Assembly: GCF_014200405.1 (NCBI RefSeq)
Contig: NZ_JACHBQ010000001.1
Span: 1,674,001 to 1,738,000, forward strand
Direction of reading: 5' to 3'
Origin: Cryobacterium roopkundense
Lineage (GTDB): Bacteria; Actinomycetota; Actinomycetes; Actinomycetales; Microbacteriaceae
Length of the DNA stretch: 64,000 bases
In this document: positions 33,781-42,522 of the stretch, in pieces
Numbering within the stretch: the stretch's first letter is position 1
How the letters are laid out: the number at the start of each line of letters is the position of its first letter
Position numbers and translations under genes: made by a program
The notes under the pieces: generated by a model
The model's database searches: none
Seen by the model: only the letters and a program-made list of their open reading frames with translations
Told to the model about the DNA's origin: nothing

Positions 33781-34611
33781 TCAGTCCATTTCGGCCTGTT
33801 GTCGCAACCAGTCCATGGCCAAAATGCTGGCGTTCAGAATTGAGACGTGGCCGTCTCGTGGCCGGATCCAGAGTTCGCCGTCGGGGAGGTGTTCGAGGAG
33901 CCACTGGGAGTGGGCGGGAGGGACGATGCGGTCATCGCCACCGTGTGCGAGGAGTACGGGTGTCCGGGCGCCTGACAGATCAACGTCCCATGGTTTTACG
34001 AAGGCAAGGTCGTCGGCGATCAGCCCCTCGGGGCCAGCTGCCGTCGCGGTCCCGGCGTCTGCGTTGAGTGATGCCCACTCCGATTTCAGCGCGGCGTAGT
34101 CTCGCGAATTGAAACTGTCTTCATCGAAGTTGGAAGTTCGTTCGTAGAGTACGCGGGCATCTTCTCCGTGTTGCGCCGCACGCAGGGACGGCCCACCGCC
34201 GGCCATTCCGGCGAACCAGTTGAAGTCCGTCGTGAAGGGCGCGAGACTCGCGAACGTTGCTGCAGCCCACACCCTGTCACCCAGAGTCGCGGCGCAGGCC
34301 AGGGCATGTGGGCCGCCCCCGGATGCGCCCATGACGGCGATCTGGTCGATGCCCATCGCATTGATGAGTTGCTCGACGGCGGCTGCGGCGTTATTGACGG
34401 TGCGACCGGGTTGAGCGGACGAGTCTCCGTAGCTTGGTCGTGCGTATGAGATCCAGCGGATGCCGCGCAGCGCAGCGGCTCGCAGGTGCGGTTCGAGGGC
34501 TGCTCCGGTTTGTGGCGAGCCGTGGTGCCAGACAACGGTGAGGGGAGCGTGAACTCCGTTGGTGCTGTCGTGAACATCCAGTGTTCGCCCGTCCGTAATG
34601 GTGATGTGCAT
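33781..34611 (-). CDS. Alpha/beta hydrolase
   Basis: A 276-aa hydrolase: VVWHHGSPQTGAALEPHLRA (oxyanion HG), IRWISYARPSYGDSSAQPGR, nucleophile elbow AVMGASGGGPHALACA with the catalytic Ser, VLLAHGGDDRIVPPAHSQWL with the acid, and RPRDGHVSI with the His. The triad is complete. Its ATG overlaps the stop of the upstream sigma gene, so it belongs to the YCII-sigma-hydrolase operon at 36160-33781. Substrate unknown. Confidence 0.88.
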   Translation of the reverse strand: MHITITDGRTLDVHDSTNGVHAPLTVVWHHGSPQTGAALEPHLRAAALRGIRWISYARPSYGDSSAQPGRTVNNAAAAVEQLINAMGIDQIAVMGASGGGPHALACAATLGDRVWAAATFASLAPFTTDFNWFAGMAGGGPSLRAAQHGEDARVLYERTSNFDEDSFNSRDYAALKSEWASLNADAGTATAAGPEGLIADDLAFVKPWDVDLSGARTPVLLAHGGDDRIVPPAHSQWLLEHLPDGELWIRPRDGHVSILNASILAMDWLRQQAEMD

Positions 34612-35843
34612 CAGCGTCTCGTTTCTGCCAGGCGTCTGCCCAGGTAGCGTTTCTCGGTCTCTGATGGGGCCAGTTGAAGTGCATTTTCGTATTCGTTTGC
34701 GGCTTCGGTCCTTCGACCCATCCTGCGCAGCAGATCGGCGCGTGTCGCCGGGAGAAGGTAGTAGTCGTCCATACCCCGAGAGGTTACGAGCGCGTCGACA
34801 AGGCGTAGGCCGACTTCTAGTCCTTGGGACATGGCCACCGCAACCGCGCGATTGAGTTCCACGACCGGTGAGGGATCGATGACGGCGAGAGCGTCGTACA
34901 GTTCAGCGATGCGCGCGAAGTTAGTGCTTGAAGCCTCCGGAGCCTCGAGGTGGCAGGCGGCAATGCGGGCCTGCAGCTCATACCGGCCCGCGCGCGGTAC
35001 CAGCGACCGAAGGATGGTGAGGGCCTCGGTGATGGCATCCCGGTCCCACAACGATCTGTCTTGCTCTTCGAGGGTGACGATATCTCCGACAGCGTCGGTG
35101 CGAGCTGCGGTACGCGCATGATGCAGCAACATCAGGGCAAGGAGCGCGCGAACTTCGTCGTCGTCGGGCATCAGCTCAACAAGCAGTCGGGTGAGGCGGA
35201 GTGCTTCACGAAGGAGACGAACTCGGATGAGAACCGCCCCGCCGGTAGCGGAGTACCCCTCGGTAAACAACAAGTACAGCACCGCCAGCACACCGTCCCG
35301 CCGTTCCGGCATGAGGTGGGGCGGTGGCACACGGTAGGGGATGCCCGCGTGCTTGATCCTTGCCCTGGCACGCACCAGTCTTTTTTCCATCGCCGGTTCG
35401 GTGACGAGAAAGGCACGCGCGATCTGCGCGGGAGTGAGGCCCGCTATCGTTCGCAGCGTCAAGGCAACGCGGGCATCCATTGGAAGTGCGGGGTGGCAGC
35501 AGGTGAAAATGAGACGAAGACGATCATCGATATCTCCACCAGTGTTCGGATCGGGCTCGACCGGTTCGTACTCTTTGACGGCAACCCGCCGAAGCGCGCG
35601 ATCTTCCGCGCCCGCATGCCGAAGCAGGTCGATCGCCCGCCTCTTGGCCACCGTGGTCAGCCACGCGCCAGGATTGTCCGGAATACCACCTTTGCGCCAG
35701 TCAGAGAACGCCCTCACAAACGCGTCCTGTGCACAATCCTCGGCAAGGGCGAAGTCGCCTGTTATCCGAAGAACAGTGGAGATAATGCGCGCAGTTTCCT
35801 CGGCAGAGGCACGAGCGACAGCATCCGCTACTCGATCGGCCAC
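34611..35843 (-). CDS. ECF sigma factor (SigJ/DUF6596 type)
   Basis: A 410-aa sigma factor. Region 2 is at the N-terminus (ISTVLRITGDFALAEDCAQD, AFVRAFSDWRKGGIPDNPGA, WLTTVAKRRAIDLLRHAGAE). Region 4 follows (MDARVALTLRTIAGLTPAQI, ARAFLVTEPAMEKRLVRARA). Then comes a long C-terminal DUF6596/TPR-like part ending SETEKRYLGRRLAETRR. Such ECF41/42-like factors pair with YCII/DGPF proteins instead of classical anti-sigma factors. The GTG start lies 16 nt inside the end of the YCII gene, so they are co-translated. Confidence 0.93.
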   Translation of the reverse strand: MADRVADAVARASAEETARIISTVLRITGDFALAEDCAQDAFVRAFSDWRKGGIPDNPGAWLTTVAKRRAIDLLRHAGAEDRALRRVAVKEYEPVEPDPNTGGDIDDRLRLIFTCCHPALPMDARVALTLRTIAGLTPAQIARAFLVTEPAMEKRLVRARARIKHAGIPYRVPPPHLMPERRDGVLAVLYLLFTEGYSATGGAVLIRVRLLREALRLTRLLVELMPDDDEVRALLALMLLHHARTAARTDAVGDIVTLEEQDRSLWDRDAITEALTILRSLVPRAGRYELQARIAACHLEAPEASSTNFARIAELYDALAVIDPSPVVELNRAVAVAMSQGLEVGLRLVDALVTSRGMDDYYLLPATRADLLRRMGRRTEAANEYENALQLAPSETEKRYLGRRLAETRR

Positions 35844-36160
35844 ATCGGCCTGATCTCGATCTGACCGAGCTGGGCCATCGGATGCCTCGACGCGATCTCA
35901 ATCGCCTCGTCGAGGTCGCCGCACTCGATTACGTCATATCCAGCGATCCATTCCGTCGTTTCAGCGAACGGCCCAGCAGTGACGCTGAGGCACCCACCAC
36001 GCAGTTTTACCGTGGTCGCAGCGTTCGCCGGGCGCAGACGGTCGCCGTGACGCCTGGTGCCCCCATCAGTTGTTTCGGCTACCCATTCCTCGATGGTGTG
36101 GACAGTCGGCTCGGTCGTCGGCGCCGTCGAGTCTGTGCAGATGAATAGCATGTATTCCAT
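35828..36160 (-). CDS. YCII (DGPF) protein coupled to the sigma factor
   Basis: A 110-aa YCII protein starting MEYMLFICTDSTAPTTEPT, with GGCLSVTAGPFAETTEWIAG as the DGPF-type signature and QIEIRPMWPIE at the end. It is the first gene of the leftward operon and overlaps the sigma gene. It is likely a partner or sensor of that sigma factor, by known context of the family. Confidence 0.87.
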   Translation of the reverse strand: MEYMLFICTDSTAPTTEPTVHTIEEWVAETTDGGTRRHGDRLRPANAATTVKLRGGCLSVTAGPFAETTEWIAGYDVIECGDLDEAIEIASRHPMAQLGQIEIRPMWPIE

Positions 36161-36296
36161 AAGTCGCTCCTTTGCTTGTCGTTGTGTGAATTCGACGTAC
36201 TGGATGAACACCTCAGGACAGCGCGTCAAAACGCGGTGTCCTCATAGTCTTTCGCTGTACGTCGCAGTAAGAAAGACATTACTGAAGGAGATCCCA
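36161..36296. promoter_or_regulatory. Divergent promoter region between two YCII genes
   Basis: The 136-bp spacer must carry promoters for the leftward YCII-sigma-hydrolase operon and the rightward YCII gene. A self-regulated ECF promoter would be expected here, but I could not single out a -35/-10 pair with confidence. AAGGAG at 36285-36290 serves the rightward gene. Confidence 0.4.
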
Positions 36297-36632
36297 TTGA
36301 AGTACATGATTTTGATCCACGCGAGTGCAGCCAGCGAACTTGCGATCCAAAGCGAAGCACTCGCTGAGTTCGAAGCCGCCCACGGCGCAGTTATCGGCGA
36401 GCTCTCAACCACCGGCGAGTTGATCGACACGCACGAGCTGGAAGTCCCCGGCGCGAAAGTGGTTCGCACTAACGGCGGTCTTTCAGTAACCGATGGACCA
36501 TTCGCGGAAACGACCGAATGGGTGGGCGGACACTACATCATCGACGTCGCAAGCGAAGATCGCGCGATCGAGATTGCTGCACGCTTCGTTGAAGCCCGCT
36601 ACGCGGCGGTCGAAGTGCGCGCCCTCGGTTAG
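36297..36632 (+). CDS. YCII (DGPF) protein
   Basis: A 111-aa protein beginning at a TTG (LKYMILIHASAASELAIQSE) placed 6 nt after an AAGGAG site; an ATG three codons later is the alternative. The DGPF signature is clear: NGGLSVTDGPFAETTEWVGG, HYIIDVASEDRAIEIAARFV. It is divergent from the similar gene at 35828-36160, so the sigma factor has a YCII protein on each side of a shared promoter region. Confidence 0.85.
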   Translation: MKYMILIHASAASELAIQSEALAEFEAAHGAVIGELSTTGELIDTHELEVPGAKVVRTNGGLSVTDGPFAETTEWVGGHYIIDVASEDRAIEIAARFVEARYAAVEVRALG

Positions 36633-36776
36633 GGGCTGGCTGTGTTCTACGGAACCGGACTTGTGATCGAAACGCCGGTCATCGCGATTCTTCTGGTCGT
36701 GCCCAGGACGGTTGGCTACGATGACCGACTCGGAATCAGCGCCCACAACGAGATTGGCATGTGGTGTCGCGTTGGA

Positions 36777-36866
36777 GGTTCCCCTCTGACACGGCCTCAG
36801 AGTTTTGGGCAGTTGCGCGGATCAGCCCTAGATCTGTTGCAGTTGCCGTCTGTCTTGCGGACATCA
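36777..36866 (+). repeat. Dispersed repeat R1, copy E
   Basis: Reads GGTTCCCCTCTGACACGGCC, TTTTGGGCAGTTGCGCGGAT and AGCCCTAGATCTGTTGCAGT. It belongs to the second subtype (with G and H), in which the middle is TTTTGGGCAGTTGCGC and the core is CCTAGATCTGT. It lies in an otherwise gene-free gap after the YCII gene. Confidence 0.75.
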
Positions 36867-36966
36867 CGCCGGACGGGAGACCATCCGTGCATTCATCTTC
36901 CACTACGAACGATTGATGAGTCTCGATCGCGAGGGTGGTGCGTCCAGCGTTGGAGCAGGTCGACGA

Positions 36967-37200
36967 TCATGCGATATGGCGCAGTTCGCCGCGTGCGAAG
37001 GCGTAGCTGCGTTGCACGAGCCGCCAGACGGTGTCGAGTTCGTCCGCGGTGCGTGGCCCATAGACCATCACCATCACCGGCGGCCAAATGCCCATGTCGA
37101 CGACCGGATGGTATTTGCCCTAACCCTTGTCGATCACGTCCCGCGCTTCTGATTGAGGGAGGTTGATGTGCACGCTGCCGCCGCGGGTTGAATACGAGGC
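36967..37200 (-). pseudogene. Luciferase-domain (DUF5519-like) remnant with in-frame stop
   Basis: The minus strand reads VASYSTRGGSVHINLPQSEA, RDVIDKG-stop-GKYHPVVDM, then GIWPPVMVMVYGPRTADELD and TVWRLVQRSYAFARGELRHI. This matches the end of small 'luciferase domain' (DUF5519) proteins, where a Trp is expected at the stop position. A TGG-to-TAG change at 37120-37122 would explain it. The N-terminal part is not recognisable upstream. The following ~430 bp (37200-37628) contain no gene that I can support. Confidence 0.65.
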
Positions 37201-37628
37201 CACGCCTCTTGGCCTCTCGTTGCAGCCAGCGTTTGAACGGCTTCTCCAGTGGTCTGAGGTGCATCTGGATCAAGTTGCGAAGGCTCGCAGAAATTTTGAA
37301 GCCCTGAGTCAGGACTGATCGAACGATGTGCGTACTATCGCGCCCAGCGCTAGTGTCATTCACGGCGCAACGCCCTTCTGGCCCGCAGAGGGTTTCCCCG
37401 GGATCGGAGCGAGAGTCAATGCTCGACGGTGTGGAGTTTGGCGATTACTGGCGGCGTTCTGTGGCTGCTCGATGTCGCATGCCTGGGCTTTGAGTCGTCT
37501 TACATCTCAGCACCAAGGCACTTCGGTCAATGCCTCGAAGTGTTGCCGGGGCCGAATGCGGCTATCGGGCGCTAGATGAATCCAAACAGGGGCATGCTTC
37601 CTTGCGTGCCCTGTCAGCCGAAGTCGAC

Positions 37629-38186
37629 TCAATCGGCCGGTGCGTAGCGGAGCGCGACCACGCCACTGGCGAATCGCGTTAGCCCGAGCAGGCGCAAAGC
37701 GGGAGCGCCCTCGACGTCTTCAAACAGGCGTTGCTTGACCGAACCAACAGCCATCGGCGTGAGCCAGAAATGATACTCGTCAACCAATTTGTGCTGCAGG
37801 AGCAGTCGGTCCAGCGGCCCGGTGCCGTATTTGATGATGTTTTTGCCGGATTGGGATTTCAAGTCCCGGACAAACTCGACAAGATCCCCCACGATCGGCT
37901 CGGCGTTCCAGGTGAGGTCCGTCAGCGTGGTCGTGGCGACGTGCTTGCGGATGGTGTTCATCCGACCCACGAAGTCGCCGAAGACGCTGTCCGCTGGGGC
38001 ATCCATGCTGGGGTAGGCCGAGGAGAGCCCTTCGTAGGTTTTTCGGCCGAGAAGGAGCGCATCTGCTGATTCGAGGAGATCTCGGGAGTACCGGTTGTGT
38101 TCGTCATCGAGATACGGAGTTGTCCACTCCAAGTCACCGACCTCGCCGCCAAGGGAGACATGTGTGGCTTCGATCAGTTTTCTCAT
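37629..38186 (-). CDS. Dihydrofolate-reductase-family (RibD C-terminal-like) protein
   Basis: A 185-aa protein starting MRKLIEATHVSLGGEVGDLE. It contains LLESADALLLGRKTYEGLSS, the NADPH-binding-type segment, then NTIRKHVATTTLTDLTWNAE, LKSQSGKNIIKYGTGPLDRL and DEYHFWLTPMAVGSVKQRLF. These are the standard features of stand-alone RibD_C/DHFR-like reductases common in Actinobacteria. The reaction is unknown. Confidence 0.87.
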   Translation of the reverse strand: MRKLIEATHVSLGGEVGDLEWTTPYLDDEHNRYSRDLLESADALLLGRKTYEGLSSAYPSMDAPADSVFGDFVGRMNTIRKHVATTTLTDLTWNAEPIVGDLVEFVRDLKSQSGKNIIKYGTGPLDRLLLQHKLVDEYHFWLTPMAVGSVKQRLFEDVEGAPALRLLGLTRFASGVVALRYAPAD

Positions 38187-38339
38187 TGTGATTCCTCTCG
38201 AGCGTAGTCACAGCGCTGTAAAGATCCGGCAATTGATTCGACGCACCAGCACGACCCGCATTTGCCTTGCAGGCACCAGCAATTTCAGACTTTGATCTCA
38301 GACTACGGTTTACTTGTAGAAACTCCACCCCTCATCGGG

Positions 38340-38640
38340 ACGTGACCCGGTCATTGCGGCTTGAAGGCTTCTCTGTCCACTCGTGACCTCGCCAAGCATC
38401 GATTGAACTCGGAACCAACGTCGCGGTTCCGGAGAGACCGAAGTGGAGGTTGGCCTTCATTTCCGCGGGAAGCTGCAGAGTCCATGCGCACTCCAATCGC
38501 GCAGAAGTTGCGGGGGAGTGGACGACGGCGACCTAGTTGGTCACGCTCCGGAGGTCACGCTCCGGAGGTCACGCTCCGTTTTCTGAATGTGGTCCGTGTG
38601 GCGTATTTGGGAGAGCCCTCAAGGTTCAACATCGTTAAGA
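38340..38640 (+). repeat. Dispersed repeat R2, copy c, with 14-bp tandem repeats
   Basis: Shares CTCGTGACCTCGCCAAGCAT, GCGGTTCCGGAGAGACCGAA and TTGCGGGGGAGTGGACGACG with copies a and b. Inside it GGTCACGCTCCGGA occurs twice and a partial third time at 38539-38578. Its tail (GAGAGCCCTCAAGGTTCAAC, ATCGTTAAGAAATGGC) is also found before the intact thioredoxin-like gene (about 23200-23260) and after IS21 copy 1 (about 3255). Confidence 0.6.
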
Positions 38641-38728
38641 AATGGCTGTTTAAGTAAACCCAACTCGGACCAATTTGGGCAATCCAAGCGGGACCCCCAG
38701 GTCAGGTCGCAACGAGTGATACTGAATT
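38641..38728 (+). repeat. Dispersed repeat R5, copy 3
   Basis: Reads AACTCGGACCAATTTGGGCA, ATCCAAGCGGGACCCCC, GGTCAGGTCGCAACGAGTGA. It immediately precedes the broken thioredoxin-like gene, in the same order as copy 2 before the intact paralogue. So repeat and gene were duplicated as one segment. Confidence 0.55.
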
Positions 38729-38850
38729 ATTCGCGTAGAGGTTCTTTATATTGATGAGTGTCCGAACTGGGTCGAGGAGGGGAAGCGGGTGGAGGCGGCC
38801 CTGACCGTGGTTGGTCTTGGTAACGTCGAGGTGACGCATCGCACGCTAAA

Positions 38851-40506
38851 CCTGAATCCACCGGTCGACCTCAGATTCTGACGGCGCGTTAAACCGAGAA
38901 TACCCCTCTGATCAGCTAAAATAGTTGTTACTTAGACAAACTATTCAACGATCAAGGAGGCATCTCGTAGATGCAACTTTCTCACACTCACCGGTCCTTT
39001 TCTGCATCCTTCGACGACCCCAATCTCGTGTCGTCGGCCGGACTGGTGCCCACGATGGCTCTGGCCGAGAAAACAGGCCTCGGCGCGCTGGTCGATGAGT
39101 GGGTGAAACTGCCCGGTTACTTCGGCGCGAATGCCGGCCTGAAAGCGCTGGCACTGGTCGCAGGAATGCTCACCGGCGCCGACTCCATCGACGATATGGC
39201 CGTGCTCCGGCACGGCGCTCTCCGGAAATTGTTCACCGGAACCTATGCGCCCTCGACCCTGGGATCGTTCCTGCGCGCGTTCGCTTTTGGCCATGTCCGC
39301 CAGCTCGACGCCGCCGCGTCCCGGTGGCTGCAGAACCTCGGCGCCGTCACGCCGATCGTGACCGGTATCGACGACCTCGCCCTGGTCGATATTGACGACA
39401 CCATCAGGGAAGTGCACGGATATAAGAAGCAAGGCGCCGGGTTTGGCTACTCCGGTGTTCGCGGCCTCAACGCCCTGCTCGCCATCGTCAGCACCGGATC
39501 GGCCGCTCCGATCATCGTCAGCTCCCGGCTACGCAAAGGCCCCACCAACTCCGCCCGCGGCGCAAAGAAATTCGTCTCCGACACCCTCGCGACCGTGAAA
39601 CGACTGCGCAGCCCAACCGCAAAAGGAATGCTTCTCCTCCGAGCCGACAGCGCCTACTACGTCAGCGCCGTCATCCAAGCTGCCCTCCGTGCCGGGGCGA
39701 TGGTTTCGATCACGGCACGCCTGAATTCATTGGTGAAAGCGGGTATCAGCACCATCCCCGATACCGCGTGGACCCCGATCAAATACACCAATGCGATCTT
39801 CGACGACGCCACCGGGCGGTGGATCTCCGACGCGGAAGTCGCCGAAATCCCCTTCACCGCGTTCGGCTCCAAGAAGAAGAGCGAACAAATCCCTGGACGC
39901 CTCGTCGTGCGCCGCATCCCGGAACTGAACAAGACCGTCGCCGCCGGGCAAGGCACCCTTTTCGACCTGTTCCGCTTTCACGCGTTCTTCACCACCAGCA
40001 CCCTGAACACCGTTGACGCCGACAAAACCCACCGCCACCATGCGATCATCGAAAATTTGAACGCCGACATGAAAGCGTCGGCGATGGCGCACTTCCCGTC
40101 CGGCGTATTCACGGCCAACGCCGCCTGGCTGGTGCTGGCCTGCATCACGTTCAATCTCACCCGCGCCGCCGGCACCCTCGCCAATCCCGCCCTCGGAAAA
40201 GCCGTCACCGCGACCGTTCGCCGCAAACTCATCAACGTCGCCGCCAGAGTATCCACGTCGGCACGACGCGTCACATTGCACCTGCCCGAAAGCTGGCCCT
40301 GGGAAGAAGGCTGGTCGGCGCTGTTCACCAGCGTTTGCAACCCGCCCGGCCGCGCCGCCACCTAACCATCGAGCCCGACCGGGCGCAACCAGGAACCCCA
40401 GTGGAACACCCAGGCATCAAGGCCCACAGCTCGACCGAGCCCAAAACCCCGAAAAAGGATCGCGCCCAAATCAAGAATTCATCAGAGGCCAACCGGTGGA
40501 TTCAGG
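38851..40506 (+). mobile_element. IS1380-family insertion sequence, copy 3
   Basis: A 1,656-bp element with inverted ends CCTGAATCCACCGGT and ACCGGTGGATTCAGG, flanked by CTAAA at 38846-38850 and 40507-40511. The target word differs by two bases from the CTTAG used by the other two copies. The left end contains the conserved block GGCGCGTTAAACCGAGAATA. Confidence 0.93.
38971..40365 (+). CDS. IS1380-family transposase
   Basis: A 464-aa transposase, collinear with the other two: DIDDTIREVHGYKKQGAGFG, LLRADSAYYVSAVIQAALRA, AIIENLNADMKASAMAHFPS. Compared with the other copies it has AYYVSAV where they have AFYGHA, next to the catalytic Asp; whether this alters activity is unknown. The frame is intact. 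Confidence 0.94.
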   Translation: MQLSHTHRSFSASFDDPNLVSSAGLVPTMALAEKTGLGALVDEWVKLPGYFGANAGLKALALVAGMLTGADSIDDMAVLRHGALRKLFTGTYAPSTLGSFLRAFAFGHVRQLDAAASRWLQNLGAVTPIVTGIDDLALVDIDDTIREVHGYKKQGAGFGYSGVRGLNALLAIVSTGSAAPIIVSSRLRKGPTNSARGAKKFVSDTLATVKRLRSPTAKGMLLLRADSAYYVSAVIQAALRAGAMVSITARLNSLVKAGISTIPDTAWTPIKYTNAIFDDATGRWISDAEVAEIPFTAFGSKKKSEQIPGRLVVRRIPELNKTVAAGQGTLFDLFRFHAFFTTSTLNTVDADKTHRHHAIIENLNADMKASAMAHFPSGVFTANAAWLVLACITFNLTRAAGTLANPALGKAVTATVRRKLINVAARVSTSARRVTLHLPESWPWEEGWSALFTSVCNPPGRAAT

Positions 40507-40804
40507 CTAAAGGACAGCGTCGAGGCTGCGGCGGTCCCGTTCGCAGGTTCCCCGACGATCCTTCTCGATGGTGCGGACGCGTTCCCGACAGGTGTTCGAA
40601 TTGCCGATCTGGCGTGCCGCGTGTATCGCACTGACAGCGGTTTCGCTGGCGTTCCCTCCGTCGCGCAGCTCGTCGGGGCGATCCAGAACCAGGCCTGACC
40701 CTGGGTCGACTCTACGATGGCCTATGAGTAGGCCCACTGACCGTCGATGCCTTCGAGTGCAACTGTTCCTGTGTTCATACGCCACTTCTCGCGTACGTGA
40801 GGGC

Positions 40805-42307
40805 TTAGGAGGTTTGGTAGCCGAGAATTGTCATCATCCCGGCCTCCGCGTGGTAGATGTTGTGGCAGTGCGCCGCCCACAACCCCGGGTTGTCGGCGTC
40901 GAAAATGACGGACAGGGACGTTCCCGGGAGTACGATCGAGGTGTCTTTACGGGGCCCTGCTTCGGAGTGCTGATAGGTATGCCCGTGCAGGTGGAACGGA
41001 TGCCACATCTGCGTTGTGTTCTTGATGCGCAGCCGTACGCGTTCGCCCTGAATCACTCCGAGCGCGCCAGCCAAAGGCTTGGCTGGGTCGAACTGGCGGC
41101 CGTTAATGGCCCAGTCGTACGCCATCATCGATCCCGACAACGTTGCCGTCAACTCAGGGTCGATCGAGCGCGTCGGGAGAGCCGCGTTAGCTGTGGCGAC
41201 CAGCGCGTCGGCAGTGAGGACCGATCGGGTCAGCTCGGGAATTGTCACCGAGGCGGACGGGGTGTCACCCGGCCCTGAACGCACGATGGCCAGCGCCCTA
41301 TCGCCCTTACCTTCCGCCATTGCAACGAATGGGAAAACCCCGTCGCCCAGTGTGACAAGAACGTCGTAACGCTCGCCCATACCGATCAGGATCGCATCTG
41401 TGTTCACGGAGTTCACCGGGAATCCATCGCTATGGGTGACCGTCAGCCGGTGCCCGCCCAGGGCCACGCGGAACGCCGTGTCGCTTCCGGCGTTGATGAT
41501 TCTGATCCGCACGCGCTTGCTTGGCGCACTGGCGAACGTCTCCGGGTCTGCGGGCGGGCGGCCGTTGATGAGAAAATGTGGGTATCGGACATCACCCGCA
41601 TCCCCGCCCAGCAGGTCTGAGCGGGCACCCATCATCATGTGACTACCTGTGCCGCCGCTGCCCATCATCCCGCCCATGCCGCCGCGAAGTTCATCCAAGA
41701 CCTCGTCTGGGGTACCTGTGACCCCGTCAAGCCAGTCGTCCAGTACGACGACCCATTCGTCGTCGTAGTGAAGTGGTTCGTCCGGATCCTCAACGATGAG
41801 TGCACCGTAGAGACCCCGATCAAGTTGCGGGCCGACGTGCGGGTGGAGCCAGTAGGTTCCCGGTTGAGCGGTGACGAACTCGTAGGTGAACTTCTTGCCG
41901 ACGCCGATCGGCGCTTGTGTCGCTCCGGGAACGCCGTCCATGTCGTTGCGCAACGCCAGGCCGTGCCAATGGACTGAGGTGTTGTCCGGGAGTTGATTGT
42001 GGACGGTTGCACGGAGGGTATCTCCCGCAGTGAGTCGGATCGTTGGCGCTGGAATCGCTCCGAAACTCCAGGTATTCGCCGTTGTGCCAGCGAGGTCGAT
42101 CTGGTTCTCAGCGGAGACCAGGCCGACGCGGGTGACATGGCCTGTTCCGCCTCGGGCGAGTTCCGCTTGGCCGACGGGCGCACCACCCGGAGTGATGAAC
42201 CGGGGCGTCGGCGTGCACGAAGCGAGGGCGATTGTGGCGAGGGCGCCCGTACCGACGGCAATGAAGCCGCGTCTGGTCAGGTTTGCGTTGAAACTTCCGG
42301 GTCTCAC
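40805..42307 (-). CDS. Multicopper oxidase (copper resistance)
   Basis: A 500-aa multicopper oxidase exported by the Tat route: the N-terminus shows LTRRGFIAVGTGALATIALA followed by a lipobox-like LASC. All four copper motifs are present: SVHWHGLALR, YWLHPHVGPQ, MWHPFHLHGHTYQ and AAHCHNIYHAEAGMM. A Met/Gly-rich insert (GGMGGMMGSGGTGSHMMMGA) is typical of cuprous oxidases. It probably oxidises Cu(I) outside the membrane. The GTG at 42307 is chosen because the signal peptide then sits at the N-terminus. It is divergent from the copper chaperone, with operators between them. Confidence 0.92.
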   Translation of the reverse strand: MRPGSFNANLTRRGFIAVGTGALATIALASCTPTPRFITPGGAPVGQAELARGGTGHVTRVGLVSAENQIDLAGTTANTWSFGAIPAPTIRLTAGDTLRATVHNQLPDNTSVHWHGLALRNDMDGVPGATQAPIGVGKKFTYEFVTAQPGTYWLHPHVGPQLDRGLYGALIVEDPDEPLHYDDEWVVVLDDWLDGVTGTPDEVLDELRGGMGGMMGSGGTGSHMMMGARSDLLGGDAGDVRYPHFLINGRPPADPETFASAPSKRVRIRIINAGSDTAFRVALGGHRLTVTHSDGFPVNSVNTDAILIGMGERYDVLVTLGDGVFPFVAMAEGKGDRALAIVRSGPGDTPSASVTIPELTRSVLTADALVATANAALPTRSIDPELTATLSGSMMAYDWAINGRQFDPAKPLAGALGVIQGERVRLRIKNTTQMWHPFHLHGHTYQHSEAGPRKDTSIVLPGTSLSVIFDADNPGLWAAHCHNIYHAEAGMMTILGYQTS

Positions 42308-42423
42308 ATCGGTCCGATCTATCTGGAATACCAATTTTGCGGACAAGCCTGATCCAACACTGCCGCCAGTTGACTGCGGAAAACCAGAGGCGAAGGTCCC
42401 CGCCCGGGGCCGGCTCCATCCCA

Positions 42424-42466
42424 ATACCCACTGGGGGTATATACTCCAGAATACCCCTAGGGGGTA
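42424..42466. promoter_or_regulatory. Two CsoR-type operators between mco and copZ
   Basis: Two inverted repeats lie side by side: ATACCCACTGGGGGTAT at 42424-42440 and ATACCCCTAGGGGGTA at 42451-42466. They match the known CsoR binding pattern of G/C tracts flanked by TA. A promoter for either direction could overlap them. Copper-induced expression of both divergent genes is expected. Confidence 0.8.
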
Positions 42467-42522
42467 AGTGCTAGCGGGCGGTCTGTAACAAAATCGCAAC
42501 GGAACGAAAGGGTTATCTACTC

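Larger units (their letters stand above)
38729..40698 (+). pseudogene. Thioredoxin-like paralogue disrupted by IS1380
   Basis: The two halves lie outside the IS1380 copy. The left part reads RVEVLYIDECPNWVEEGKRV, the right part DSVEAAAVPFAGSPTILLDG and ACRVYRTDSGFAGVPSVAQL. Removing the IS and one CTAAA duplicate restores one frame similar to 23342-23650. The codon matching the intact ATG is ATT here, so the gene may have been silent before the insertion. Confidence 0.85.

Noticed and set aside
34950..35864. A 304-codon plus-strand frame across the sigma factor gene
   Set aside because: Antisense shadow of a clearly conserved sigma gene; no domain recognised.
38539..38578. CRISPR-like short tandem repeat
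   Set aside because: Only two full 14-bp units and one partial, directly adjacent and without spacers. A simple tandem duplication inside R2.
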